A DNA stretch of 14,040 nucleotides from JAHHLP01 sp041609895. Lineage in GTDB: Bacteria > Bacteroidota > Rhodothermia > Rhodothermales > JABDKH01. The first letter of the stretch is position 1; the number at the start of each line of letters is the position of its first letter. The stretch covers positions 1 to 14,040 of the forward strand of contig JBFIPX010000075.1 in the NCBI GenBank assembly GCA_041609895.1, read 5' to 3'. Shown piece by piece: positions 6,005 to 13,158 of this stretch. The notes below the pieces were generated by a model that was given only the letters and a program-made list of their open reading frames with translations, had not been told where the DNA came from and searched no databases. Position numbers and translations under genes: made by a program.

Positions 6005-7213
6005 GTGGCTATTTACGTTGTAGATCCCGCCGAAAAGAGCAGGGTGCCTTTTCTCCGTGGCATTCTGACTCGCTCTCTGGTCAAGGCCGGTCTCTCGTTC
6101 GACGACGCGTACGAGGTAGCGGATAGCATCCGCGACGACCTCGGGCCGGACGCTGAGGTAACCACCGAAGAGCTGAAGGACATGGTGGAGCGGGCGCTGA
6201 AAAGGTCCGGGGAGAGGGAAGCACTGAAAAGGTATCGCGCGGTCAAGAGCGGAGACGCGCCGATTCGTGTCATTGACCACGATGGCGTCGTACACCCCTT
6301 TTCCAAGGGGCATCTCGCCAGCTCCCTGGAGATCTGCGCCCTTCCGATGGAGCGCTCCTATACGATTACTCTGGGGATTGAGAGATATCTGCTGCGAACA
6401 GGCGTCGGCCTGATAGAAGCGGGAGAGCTTGCTCGGCTGACGTACGACTACCTCCGGGAGCACGAATCCAAGGAAACGGGCCGGCGCTATCTATCGTGGC
6501 GGCAGTTCGTGCACAGCGACCGGCCGCTGATTCTTCTAATCGGAGGCACTACGGGTTGCGGCAAAAGCACCATCAGCTCCGAGGTGGCGCACCGTTTGGG
6601 CATCGTGAGAACCCAGTCGACGGACATGTTGCGTGAAGTGATGCGGCTCATGGTGCCTGAGCGACTTCTCCCGACGCTCCACACCTCCTCTTTCAACGCG
6701 TGGGAAGCATTGCCCACGTGGAAAGGTCAGCCGGCAAGACTCGAAACGCACTTCGAGCAGGGTTATCTGGCTCAGGCGAATCACGTCGCCGTTGGTATCG
6801 AAGGCGTGTTGAATCGAGCTGAGAGAGAGGGAGTTTCGCTGATCATTGAAGGTGTCCATGTTTACCCCGAGCTGCAGCAAAGACTGGTTGTTAATGCGGA
6901 AGGAATTGTCGTGTCTCTCATCCTTGCTGTGCTAAAGAAGAAGCGTCTCCGAAAGCAACTTCAGGGTCGCGGGCTACAGGTTAAGTCGCGGCGTTCGGAA
7001 AGGTATCTGAGTTACTTCGACGCGATCTGGCAGCAGCAGTCTTTCTTGCTGTCCGAGGCGGATCGACACGACGTTCCGATCATTCCGAACGACGACCAGG
7101 AGGAGACGATAAAGCTCGTGATGGATCAAATCGCAGAGTCGGTGATGGCGGAGTTTTCAGGCAGTGAGACCGAGTTCTTCGGCGAATCGGCGAGTATGGT
7201 TAACCCGGACTGA
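6005..7213 (+). CDS. 2-phosphoglycerate kinase-like P-loop kinase with two ATP-cone-like segments
   Basis: The predicted reaction is ATP + 2-phosphoglycerate to ADP + 2,3-bisphosphoglycerate, known from methanogens as the first step to cyclic 2,3-diphosphoglycerate. The 402-residue protein starts at GTG 6005; no in-frame ATG lies between the previous stop and this codon. Residues ~5-68 (RVPFLRGILTRSLVKAGL) and ~88-155 (HPFSKGHLASSLEICALP) both look like ATP-cone units, so the regulatory region appears duplicated. The kinase half begins near 172 with Walker A GTTGCGKS (181-188), then STDMLREVMR (205-214) and LIIEGVHVYP (279-288), both characteristic of the 2-PGK family. Archaeal 2-PGKs are about 300 residues, so the extra length is the N-terminal segment. 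It is followed after 34 nt by an ApgM-type mutase, which supports 2-phosphoglycerate as substrate. Exact substrate is unproven. Confidence 0.88.
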   Translation: MAIYVVDPAEKSRVPFLRGILTRSLVKAGLSFDDAYEVADSIRDDLGPDAEVTTEELKDMVERALKRSGEREALKRYRAVKSGDAPIRVIDHDGVVHPFSKGHLASSLEICALPMERSYTITLGIERYLLRTGVGLIEAGELARLTYDYLREHESKETGRRYLSWRQFVHSDRPLILLIGGTTGCGKSTISSEVAHRLGIVRTQSTDMLREVMRLMVPERLLPTLHTSSFNAWEALPTWKGQPARLETHFEQGYLAQANHVAVGIEGVLNRAEREGVSLIIEGVHVYPELQQRLVVNAEGIVVSLILAVLKKKRLRKQLQGRGLQVKSRRSERYLSYFDAIWQQQSFLLSEADRHDVPIIPNDDQEETIKLVMDQIAESVMAEFSGSETEFFGESASMVNPD

Positions 7214-7247
7214 GGATGGATCGCAGGAGTTTTCGCAGGTACTGGCC

Positions 7248-8507
7248 ATGACGGGTCTGTTGGTGATTCTGGATGGACTTGGAGATCGTCCGATCGATGC
7301 GTTGGATGGAAGGACGCCCCTGGAGGCGGCCGAAACGCCAAACATGGACTCCCTCGCCGCAAGCGGCATTACCGGTCTCGTGCGACCGCTTGAAAGCTGG
7401 GTTCCCGTCGGAACGCAGGTCGGCAGTGCGCTGCTGATGGGCCTGGCGCCGGCGGACCTGCCTTATCTCACGCGGGGTCCCGTGGAGGCTGCCGGAGTCG
7501 GTATGTCACTCGCGGTCGGTAACGTGGCACTTCGGTGCAACTTCGCGACCCTCGAATCGAACGGCGTGGGCTTCACGGTCGTGGACCGTCGGGCCGGTCG
7601 AATCGACCGCGGCACCGTCGAACTGGCGGAAGCGCTCGATGGGATGGAGTTGTTTGGCGGAGTGAAGGCGAGGTTCAAGGCGTCGACGGAGCATAGGGCA
7701 GTGCTCAAACTTGAAGGCGAGGGTCTCTCGGCAGACATCACGGACACAGATCCGGGTTCGGGTAATGGCGCTGCCGTGCCCGCGTGCCGCGCGCTGCGAG
7801 AGGGAGACAAGGACGCGGAGAGAACGGCGGCGCTTATTAATGAGTTTGTCTACCGCAGCTCCGAGATCCTCGGCGACCACACGGTCAACATGGATCGAAT
7901 CGGAAAGGGCCTGAAGCCCGCCAACGGCGTCCTGACACGGGGTGCCGGTAGCGTGGCGCATCTGCGTAACTACGTTCGATATCTGGGATTAAAGGCGACT
8001 GTCGTTGCAGGTGAGGGGACCGTACGCGGGCTGGCAAATCTCTTTGGCTTCTCGCTCACGTACAAGCCTGAGTTTACGGCATCCACGAACACCGATCTCG
8101 GTGAGAAGATCGCCGCTGCGCTTGTCGCCCTCGAAAGAAGTGACCTCGTATTCCTCCACATAAAGGGTCCCGACGTGGCTGCTCACGATAAGGATCCACA
8201 GCGGAAGCGCGACTTTCTGCAATCGGTGGATCGTGCCCTCAAACCGCTCATGTCACGCGAAGTCGTGCTTGCGATCACCGGTGACCATTCGACGGACTCT
8301 AACTCGGGCAGGCATACCGGCGACGGCGTCCCGGCCCTGATCACGGCCAACGGGAACCGTACCGACTCGGTTCGATCGTTCGGCGAAACCGAGTGCGCGA
8401 ATGGAGGCCTTGGACACGTTTCGTCGACGGCATTCTTAACCGCTGTGATGGACCACATGCAGGTCCTTCACAACTACCGTGGCTACGAGGACGACTTTCT
8501 TCGCTAG
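7248..8507 (+). CDS. ApgM-family (archaeal-type) 2,3-BPG-independent phosphoglycerate mutase-like protein
   Basis: This 419-residue member of the alkaline phosphatase superfamily belongs to the ApgM branch, which interconverts 3- and 2-phosphoglycerate with two metal ions. It opens with ILDGLGDRP (metal ligand D9) and TPLEAAETPNMD. RGPVEAAGVGM and ALRCNFAT (about 76-101) follow in the usual order. C-terminal metal ligands are visible in HIKGPDVAAHD (D309, H313), ITGDHST (D346, H347) and GRHTGD (H356), then CANGGLGH. The nucleophile motif, normally GSD, reads GTQ (G55-T56-Q57). Thr is a workable nucleophile in this superfamily, but the Asp to Gln change is notable. The start is ATG 7248, with AGGT 7 nt upstream, 34 nt after the kinase stop. 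The pair probably forms an operon. It could be a mutase, a bisphosphoglycerate phosphatase or another phosphotransferase. Confidence 0.9.
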   Translation: MTGLLVILDGLGDRPIDALDGRTPLEAAETPNMDSLAASGITGLVRPLESWVPVGTQVGSALLMGLAPADLPYLTRGPVEAAGVGMSLAVGNVALRCNFATLESNGVGFTVVDRRAGRIDRGTVELAEALDGMELFGGVKARFKASTEHRAVLKLEGEGLSADITDTDPGSGNGAAVPACRALREGDKDAERTAALINEFVYRSSEILGDHTVNMDRIGKGLKPANGVLTRGAGSVAHLRNYVRYLGLKATVVAGEGTVRGLANLFGFSLTYKPEFTASTNTDLGEKIAAALVALERSDLVFLHIKGPDVAAHDKDPQRKRDFLQSVDRALKPLMSREVVLAITGDHSTDSNSGRHTGDGVPALITANGNRTDSVRSFGETECANGGLGHVSSTAFLTAVMDHMQVLHNYRGYEDDFLR

Positions 8508-8609
8508 TCTCGTCCTTCGAGGTGCCACCTTGCGATGACCCACGTCGACCGCCCGACATCTGGTGCACGCAGGTCGACTGAGATCTGGCAGGCGTGGCCC
8601 ACCGAACCT

Positions 8610-9728
8610 CTAGCCGCCAAGATCGCTCGTGACAAAAATCATTACGATTGGAATCACGAAAAAGACGATCGCGATGTATGCCAATGCATACAAGCGATTG
8701 CGAGCGGCAGCCTCGCCAAGTGCTTCGGCCACGCGCACAGGGATGTCGCGAACACGTGGGATGGGAAGAAAGATTGCGGTTCCCAATGAGTTGAAGAGGA
8801 GGTGGGCGATGGCGACCTGAAGTGCGGCCGCTCCCGCCATCTCGCCGCTACCGGCGAGAACGAGCGCCGCAAGCATCGCCGTAATGGTCGTGCCGATGTT
8901 GGCGCCGAGGACGAACGGGTACACCTGAGCAACCGATACAATTCCGGCTCCGACCATCGGAACGACCACAGATGTGGTGATCGAAGATGACTGCACCATT
9001 ATGGTGACTATCGTGCCTATCAGTAACGCCATCGGCGCTGTTCCAAAGAGATATTTGTGAATCAGCGTCTCCGAGCGACCGCTAGATATCGCCCTTAGAA
9101 TCTTGACCAGGTATCGAAGCGCCACAAACAGACAAACCGCTCCCACTGCCAGCACGACAAATCCGTTGGCCCGAGCCATTTCGATGATCCATCCCGCCGT
9201 CGGACCGGTCAATAATTTCACCGGGCTAAGCAGGTCGGCTCCTCCAACATCAGAGATACCGGATGCCAGCCATCGCGCAGGTCTGGAAAGAATTCCTAGC
9301 GATAGCTCCAGGGGAAAGATCAACAGGACGGACAGAAGATTGAAGATGTCGTGCACCGTTGCGCCGGCAAACGCCCGCCGAAATTCTTCCTTTCGGGTCA
9401 CGTGACCCAGCGAGACGAACGTGTTGGTGACGCTCGTACCGACGTTTGCGCCGATTACTATCGGGATGGCCCCAGCCACGGTCAGTCCACCTCCGGCCAC
9501 GAGCGAAACGGTTAGGGAAGTAACCGTAGACGAGCTCTGTACGAGTGAAGTGGCGAGGATGCCGATAAAGAGCGCAACAAATGGGTTCGAGGTGGTTTCG
9601 ATCAACGTCGCCGCTACATCCTTTCCCATCAGTTTAAAGGAGGAACCGAGCAGCTCTAGCCCTACAAAGAAGAGGAAGAGCGTGGCAGCCAGCGCCAGGT
9701 AGGGAAGGGCACCCCGAAGAGAGGGCAT
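8610..9728 (-). CDS. Na+/phosphate cotransporter (NptA/PNaS family), short form
   Basis: This 372-residue inner-membrane protein uses the sodium gradient to move inorganic phosphate. It has the inverted duplication typical of the family (two Na_Pi_cotrans repeats). The QSSS motif occurs at residues 64-67 (SLVQSSSTVTSL) and again at 246-249 (IMVQSSSITTSV). Each is followed by a GAN-GT motif, GANVGT (93-98) and GANIGT (275-280). About eight to ten hydrophobic segments are visible. Many bacterial homologues are ~550 residues with a PhoU-like C-terminal domain; this one ends soon after the last membrane segment and lacks it. It is last in the phosphate operon, 50 bp after the second pstB, without its own clear promoter. 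It converges on the mutase gene with a ~100-bp gap. Direction (uptake or export) cannot be told from sequence. Confidence 0.93.
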   Translation of the reverse strand: MPSLRGALPYLALAATLFLFFVGLELLGSSFKLMGKDVAATLIETTSNPFVALFIGILATSLVQSSSTVTSLTVSLVAGGGLTVAGAIPIVIGANVGTSVTNTFVSLGHVTRKEEFRRAFAGATVHDIFNLLSVLLIFPLELSLGILSRPARWLASGISDVGGADLLSPVKLLTGPTAGWIIEMARANGFVVLAVGAVCLFVALRYLVKILRAISSGRSETLIHKYLFGTAPMALLIGTIVTIMVQSSSITTSVVVPMVGAGIVSVAQVYPFVLGANIGTTITAMLAALVLAGSGEMAGAAALQVAIAHLLFNSLGTAIFLPIPRVRDIPVRVAEALGEAAARNRLYALAYIAIVFFVIPIVMIFVTSDLGG

Positions 9729-9778
9729 GAGGACGACGTGAGGTGATTGACTCGGAGATGGCCGGGCAACGGAAGGGC

Positions 9779-10588
9779 CTAGCCGTAACGCCCCTCAATA
9801 TAGTCCGCGGTCTTTTGACTGCGCGGAGTAACAAACATCTGCTCGGTCTTGCTGTGTTCGACCATCTTACCGAGCAGCATGAACGCGCACTCGTCGCTTG
9901 CTCGCCGGGCCTGCGCCATATTGTGGGTAACGATCAAGATCGTGTAGTCCCCGCGCAACTCCCAAATGAGTTCCTCCACTGCCTCGGTGGCGGCAGGATC
10001 GAGCGCCGAGCACGGCTCATCCATCAGGAGGACAACGGGCTTGACGGGAAGAAGGCGGGCGATACAGAGTTTCTGCTGCTCCTCCAGAGATAGATCTGTG
10101 GCACGTACGCCAAGCCGGTCCTTGACCGTATCCCATAGCAAGACCTGTCGGAGAGAATCTTCAACGATCTCGTCTTCTGCTGTCTTATCCGGCTGCTGGT
10201 CGCGCGATCGATGGAGGCGAACTCCAAAGAGAATGTTATCGCGTATTGAAAGCGGAAACGGATTGGGGCGCTGGAATACCATGCCAACCTGCTTCCTGAG
10301 CTGGGCGAGCTCTACGTCGGGATCGTAGATGTTCTTGTCGAGCACCTCGACCGTGCCCTCCGTTCGGACATAACCGAGGCGCTCGTTTATCCTGTTAACG
10401 CATCTAAGCAGCGTCGACTTCCCGCAACCCGATGGTCCGATAAGCGCCGTAATTAGGCCGCGCTTGACTTCAAAGTCGACGTCGTAGAGAGCCTGAAAAT
10501 CCCCATACCAGAGGTTGAGCGCCTCTGTTCTTATTCCGAGATCGATCCCCTTGGAATCTGTCGTCGTAGATGTCGATCGCTCAGCCAA
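9779..10588 (-). CDS. pstB: Phosphate ABC transporter ATPase PstB, copy 2, with degenerate signature motif
   Basis: This is the ATPase of a Pst-type phosphate importer. I favour TTG 10588 (269 residues), which overlaps the previous gene by 8 bp and has AGGGG four bases upstream; GTG 10624 would add 12 residues and a 44-bp overlap. With TTG as residue 1, Walker A is GPSGCGKST (51-59), Q-loop FQRPNPFP has Q106, Walker B is LLMDEPCSALDP with D190 and E191, and switch His222 lies in VTHNM. These PstB hallmarks are intact. The ABC signature, LSGGQQQRL in normal PstB, reads LSLEEQQKL (166-174), losing both glycines. The neighbouring PstB-like protein keeps LSGGQ but has a broken Q-loop and switch. 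The pair therefore looks built as a heterodimer on PstC-PstA, with this subunit providing the working Walker/H face. Confidence 0.92.
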   Translation of the reverse strand: MAERSTSTTTDSKGIDLGIRTEALNLWYGDFQALYDVDFEVKRGLITALIGPSGCGKSTLLRCVNRINERLGYVRTEGTVEVLDKNIYDPDVELAQLRKQVGMVFQRPNPFPLSIRDNILFGVRLHRSRDQQPDKTAEDEIVEDSLRQVLLWDTVKDRLGVRATDLSLEEQQKLCIARLLPVKPVVLLMDEPCSALDPAATEAVEELIWELRGDYTILIVTHNMAQARRASDECAFMLLGKMVEHSKTEQMFVTPRSQKTADYIEGRYG

Positions 10589-11369
10589 AACGCCCCTGTA
10601 TGTAGTCCGTAGTCCGCTGATCACTCACGTGACCGTCAAAAAGCTGAGACGTGTCCCCGATCTCTACGCATTCTCCGCTGAGGAAGAACGCGGTACGTTC
10701 GGCCAGGCGCCGGGCCTGCTGGACAAGGTTGGTCACCATGATGATCGTAATCGAATTCTTCAGCTCCTTGAGAACATCCTCTATGCGCATCGTGGTCACA
10801 GGGTCTACAGCGATGGAGAACTCGTCGAGCATGAGCAGTTCCGGGTCCTGTGAAAGAGCCCGAGCGATCGTCAGTCGTTGCTGCTGACCTCCGGAAAGCA
10901 AGCTCCCGAGGGAGTCAAGTCGATCTTTCACCTCGTCCCACAGCGCAGCGCGGCGCAGGCACCGCTCAACGATCAGGTCGAGCTCGGCCTTGTTGGTCAA
11001 GCCAGACAGGCGTGGAGAAAGGGCCACATTATCGTAAACACTAAGCGGCAAGTCGACTGGCAGGGGAAAGACGACTCCCACTTTCTTTCTTAGTGCATAC
11101 GAATTCCGCCATTTTCGGGTGTCTTTGCCGAGGAACTTGATGCTGCCGTCTACTCGCATCGAGGAGTTGAACTCGTTCATGCGGTTGATAGCCTTCAGAA
11201 ATGATGTCTTGCCGCCGTTGGCCGGGCCGATGATTCCGAAGATCTCGTGTTCGCGCACATCGAGCGACACGTTCTCGAGCGCGACCTTACCCCCGTATCG
11301 AATGGTCAGGTCCCGCACCTCGAGCACCTTGGCAATCTGTTCTGATGTTGCAGAGACCGTAGCTACCAT
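10581..11369 (-). CDS. pstB: PstB-like ATPase, copy 1, intact signature but degenerate Walker A, Q-loop and H-loop
   Basis: This 262-residue protein is clearly PstB-derived: YDNVALSPRL, LWDEVKDRL, LSGGQQQRLTIARAL (158-172) and the ending TTDYIQGRFG all fit the family. The nucleotide-handling residues have drifted. Walker A is GPANGGKTS (48-56) instead of GPSGCGKST. The Q-loop glutamine is replaced by proline (FPLPVDLP, P102). The segment after Walker B D182-E183 reads FSIAVDP instead of PxSALDP. The switch histidine is Asn214 (MVTNL). The ATG at 11369 overlaps the pstA stop by 7 bp, and its own stop overlaps the next pstB. It would therefore bind ATP on one face with reduced or no hydrolysis while lending a good LSGGQ to its partner. 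This is a paralogue, not a decayed pseudogene: the frame is full length with conserved ends. Confidence 0.9.
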   Translation of the reverse strand: MVATVSATSEQIAKVLEVRDLTIRYGGKVALENVSLDVREHEIFGIIGPANGGKTSFLKAINRMNEFNSSMRVDGSIKFLGKDTRKWRNSYALRKKVGVVFPLPVDLPLSVYDNVALSPRLSGLTNKAELDLIVERCLRRAALWDEVKDRLDSLGSLLSGGQQQRLTIARALSQDPELLMLDEFSIAVDPVTTMRIEDVLKELKNSITIIMVTNLVQQARRLAERTAFFLSGECVEIGDTSQLFDGHVSDQRTTDYIQGRFG

Positions 11370-12241
11370 TTCTTTTTACCGCGCAGATAAACCCGGAAGC
11401 CTATCGATATCGCGTTCATCAGAAGGACAATGAGAATGAGCAGCAAGGCGACCCCGTAGGGCATTTGCTCTGGCACTCCGGGTACCTGTGTCGATATCAC
11501 GAACAGATGTAGTGATAGAGCCATCGTTTGATCGAGCACACTCTCGGGCAGAAAAGGCAGGAAGAACGCCGCGCCGGTGAACATAATGGGAGCTGTTTCG
11601 CCAGCCGTTCGCGACACTTCCAGGATAATACCCGTCAGGATTCCGCTGACTGCATTCGGAAGAACGATGCGGCGGATGGTTTGCCATCGCGTGGCGCCGA
11701 GACTCCAGCAAGCCTCGCGGAATGCGCGCGGCACTGCCTGCAGCGCCTCCTTTGTCGAGACTATGACGACCGGCAGCGTCATGATTGCCAACGTGAGGCT
11801 CGCAGAGAGGATGCTGGTACCGAAGCCGAAGAAGATGACAAATGCACCGACGCCAAAAAGCGCGTGCACAATCGAGGGGACACCCGCGAGGTTGATGATG
11901 GCAAGATTGATCCCGCGGGTCAGCCAGTTGTCGCCTGCATACTCGCTCAGATAAATGGCAGCGGCTACTCCTAATGGCACGGATGCGACCAGTGCGACAG
12001 CCACCAGCGAGATCGTTCCGAGAAGAGCGGGGAAGATTCCACCCGCAGTCATACCCTCTCTCGGAAAAGCCGAAAGGAACTCCCAGGTGAGTGCCGGTCC
12101 GCCTCGAACAATCAGTAAGACGAGAATGATTGCGACCGGCACGATGAGTAGCACCGTCATGACCAGGAACAGCAGGCGTACCAAACGCTGAACCCTCTGG
12201 TGGCGTACATCGAGATTGGTTGCCGTCAGAGAAATACTCAT
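11363..12241 (-). CDS. pstA: Phosphate ABC transporter permease PstA
   Basis: This is one of the two inner-membrane channel subunits of the Pst phosphate importer. The 292-residue protein has about six hydrophobic segments, the first at residues ~20-46. It carries the binding-protein-dependent permease (EAA) loop EACWSLGATRWQTIRRIVLP (176-195), which docks on the ATPase. The region GGIFPALLGTISLV (68-81) and SRTAGETAPIMFTGA (210-224) are typical of PstA. The length is normal. The ATG at 12241 has a perfect AGGAGG five bases upstream (12252-12247). Its start overlaps the pstC stop as ATGA, and its stop overlaps the first pstB. It sits in the expected pstC-pstA-pstB order, and its two ATPase contact loops (one on PstA, one on PstC) could each select a different PstB copy. 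Confidence 0.95.
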   Translation of the reverse strand: MSISLTATNLDVRHQRVQRLVRLLFLVMTVLLIVPVAIILVLLIVRGGPALTWEFLSAFPREGMTAGGIFPALLGTISLVAVALVASVPLGVAAAIYLSEYAGDNWLTRGINLAIINLAGVPSIVHALFGVGAFVIFFGFGTSILSASLTLAIMTLPVVIVSTKEALQAVPRAFREACWSLGATRWQTIRRIVLPNAVSGILTGIILEVSRTAGETAPIMFTGAAFFLPFLPESVLDQTMALSLHLFVISTQVPGVPEQMPYGVALLLILIVLLMNAISIGFRVYLRGKKKW

Positions 12242-13158
12242 TTCTTCCTCCTGCCCCGAACGAGAACGTCCGCCGTCAGATTGATCACAAACGTCACGAT
12301 AAACAGGAATATTCCGAGCGTGAACAGGGCACCGTAGTGGTCCGATCCAACCGCGGTCTCACCCAACTCGGCGGCGATCGTAGCGGTGAGGGCGCGTACC
12401 GAATCAAAGACGCTGGTTGGGATATTGATTGAGTGGCCGCTTGCCATCAGAACGGCCATCGTCTCTCCAAACCCGCGCCCCACGCCGAGCAAGACGGCCG
12501 AGACAAGGCCGGTCTTTGCAGCCGGCAGGACGACTTTGAAGATCACTTGCCATCGGGTCGCACCCATTGCCTCCGCAGCCTGTCGATAGTCGTCAGGGAC
12601 CGCTTTCAGCGCATCCTCCGCAATCGTCGTCATGATCGGTGCGGCCATTAATCCGAGTATCACGCCCGCGTTCAGGACGTTCAGTCCGACCGGCACGTCG
12701 AAAAGGTCGATGATGAGTGAGTTCATGATGCTGAGGCCTATGAAACCCCACACAACCGAGGGTATCGCGGCAAGCAGCTCGACGAAGATCTTTAAAGCCT
12801 CGCGCGTTTTGCCCGTCGCAAACTCACCAATGTATATGGCCGCACCGAGGGAGAAAGGAATCGACACGATCATCGCCGTGCCTGTAACACTTGCCGTGCC
12901 GGCGATCAGAGCGAGAGCACCGTAGGTAGGATTGCTCTCTGAAGTTGGCCGCCAGAGCTTCGACGTGAAGAACTCGGCCAGGTCAAAGCGGGTGGCTATG
13001 AACCCGAGGCCTTCCTTCGTGATGAATACGAAGATGCCGATAATGAAGACGATCGCGGAAACGCCGCCAACAAATACCAAGGCCTGTACGGCCTTATCGA
13101 GGTACCAGGCTGCGTTTCTTCGGTCGAACACCTCCACCTGCCGGGTCGGATCAGTCAT
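12238..13158 (-). CDS. pstC: Phosphate ABC transporter permease PstC
   Basis: This is the second channel subunit of the Pst importer, 306 residues. A cytoplasmic N-terminus of ~22 residues precedes six hydrophobic segments (first at 24-47). The EAA loop AEAMGATRWQVIFKVVLPAA (195-214) is intact, and GVGRGFGETMAVLMASG (225-241) is the PstC hallmark with a conserved Arg-Gly-Glu arrangement. LWRPTSESNPTYGALALIAG (68-88 region) matches the periplasmic segment common in PstC. The ATG at 13158 overlaps the stop of the PhoU-fusion gene by 8 bp, with GAGG just upstream. Its TGA overlaps pstA's ATG. No pstS is visible in the window; the substrate-binding protein should lie further right or elsewhere. 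Confidence 0.95.
   Translation of the reverse strand: MTDPTRQVEVFDRRNAAWYLDKAVQALVFVGGVSAIVFIIGIFVFITKEGLGFIATRFDLAEFFTSKLWRPTSESNPTYGALALIAGTASVTGTAMIVSIPFSLGAAIYIGEFATGKTREALKIFVELLAAIPSVVWGFIGLSIMNSLIIDLFDVPVGLNVLNAGVILGLMAAPIMTTIAEDALKAVPDDYRQAAEAMGATRWQVIFKVVLPAAKTGLVSAVLLGVGRGFGETMAVLMASGHSINIPTSVFDSVRALTATIAAELGETAVGSDHYGALFTLGIFLFIVTFVINLTADVLVRGRRKK
12247..12252 (-). promoter_or_regulatory. Strong Shine-Dalgarno site of pstA
   Basis: A perfect AGGAGG on the minus strand with 5-nt spacing to ATG 12241, placed inside the end of pstC. It is the clearest ribosome site in the window and supports the pstA start despite the ATGA overlap. Confidence 0.8.

Noticed and set aside
5780..6463. 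Long minus-strand open frame (227 codons) opposite the 2-phosphoglycerate kinase
   Set aside because: It is antisense to a gene with clear family motifs, and its translation has no domain-like pattern or membrane segments.
8508..8609. Hairpins such as AGGTGCCACCT after the mutase stop as a terminator
   Set aside because: The loop would be one to three bases with a 4-5 bp stem and no T-run, so it is not credible as a terminator.
10581..11369. Calling the first pstB a pseudogene because of its altered Walker A, Q-loop and switch residues
   Set aside because: The frame is full length with overlapping starts and stops, and it keeps LSGGQQQRL and the family C-terminus. Its losses complement those of the neighbour instead of being random.
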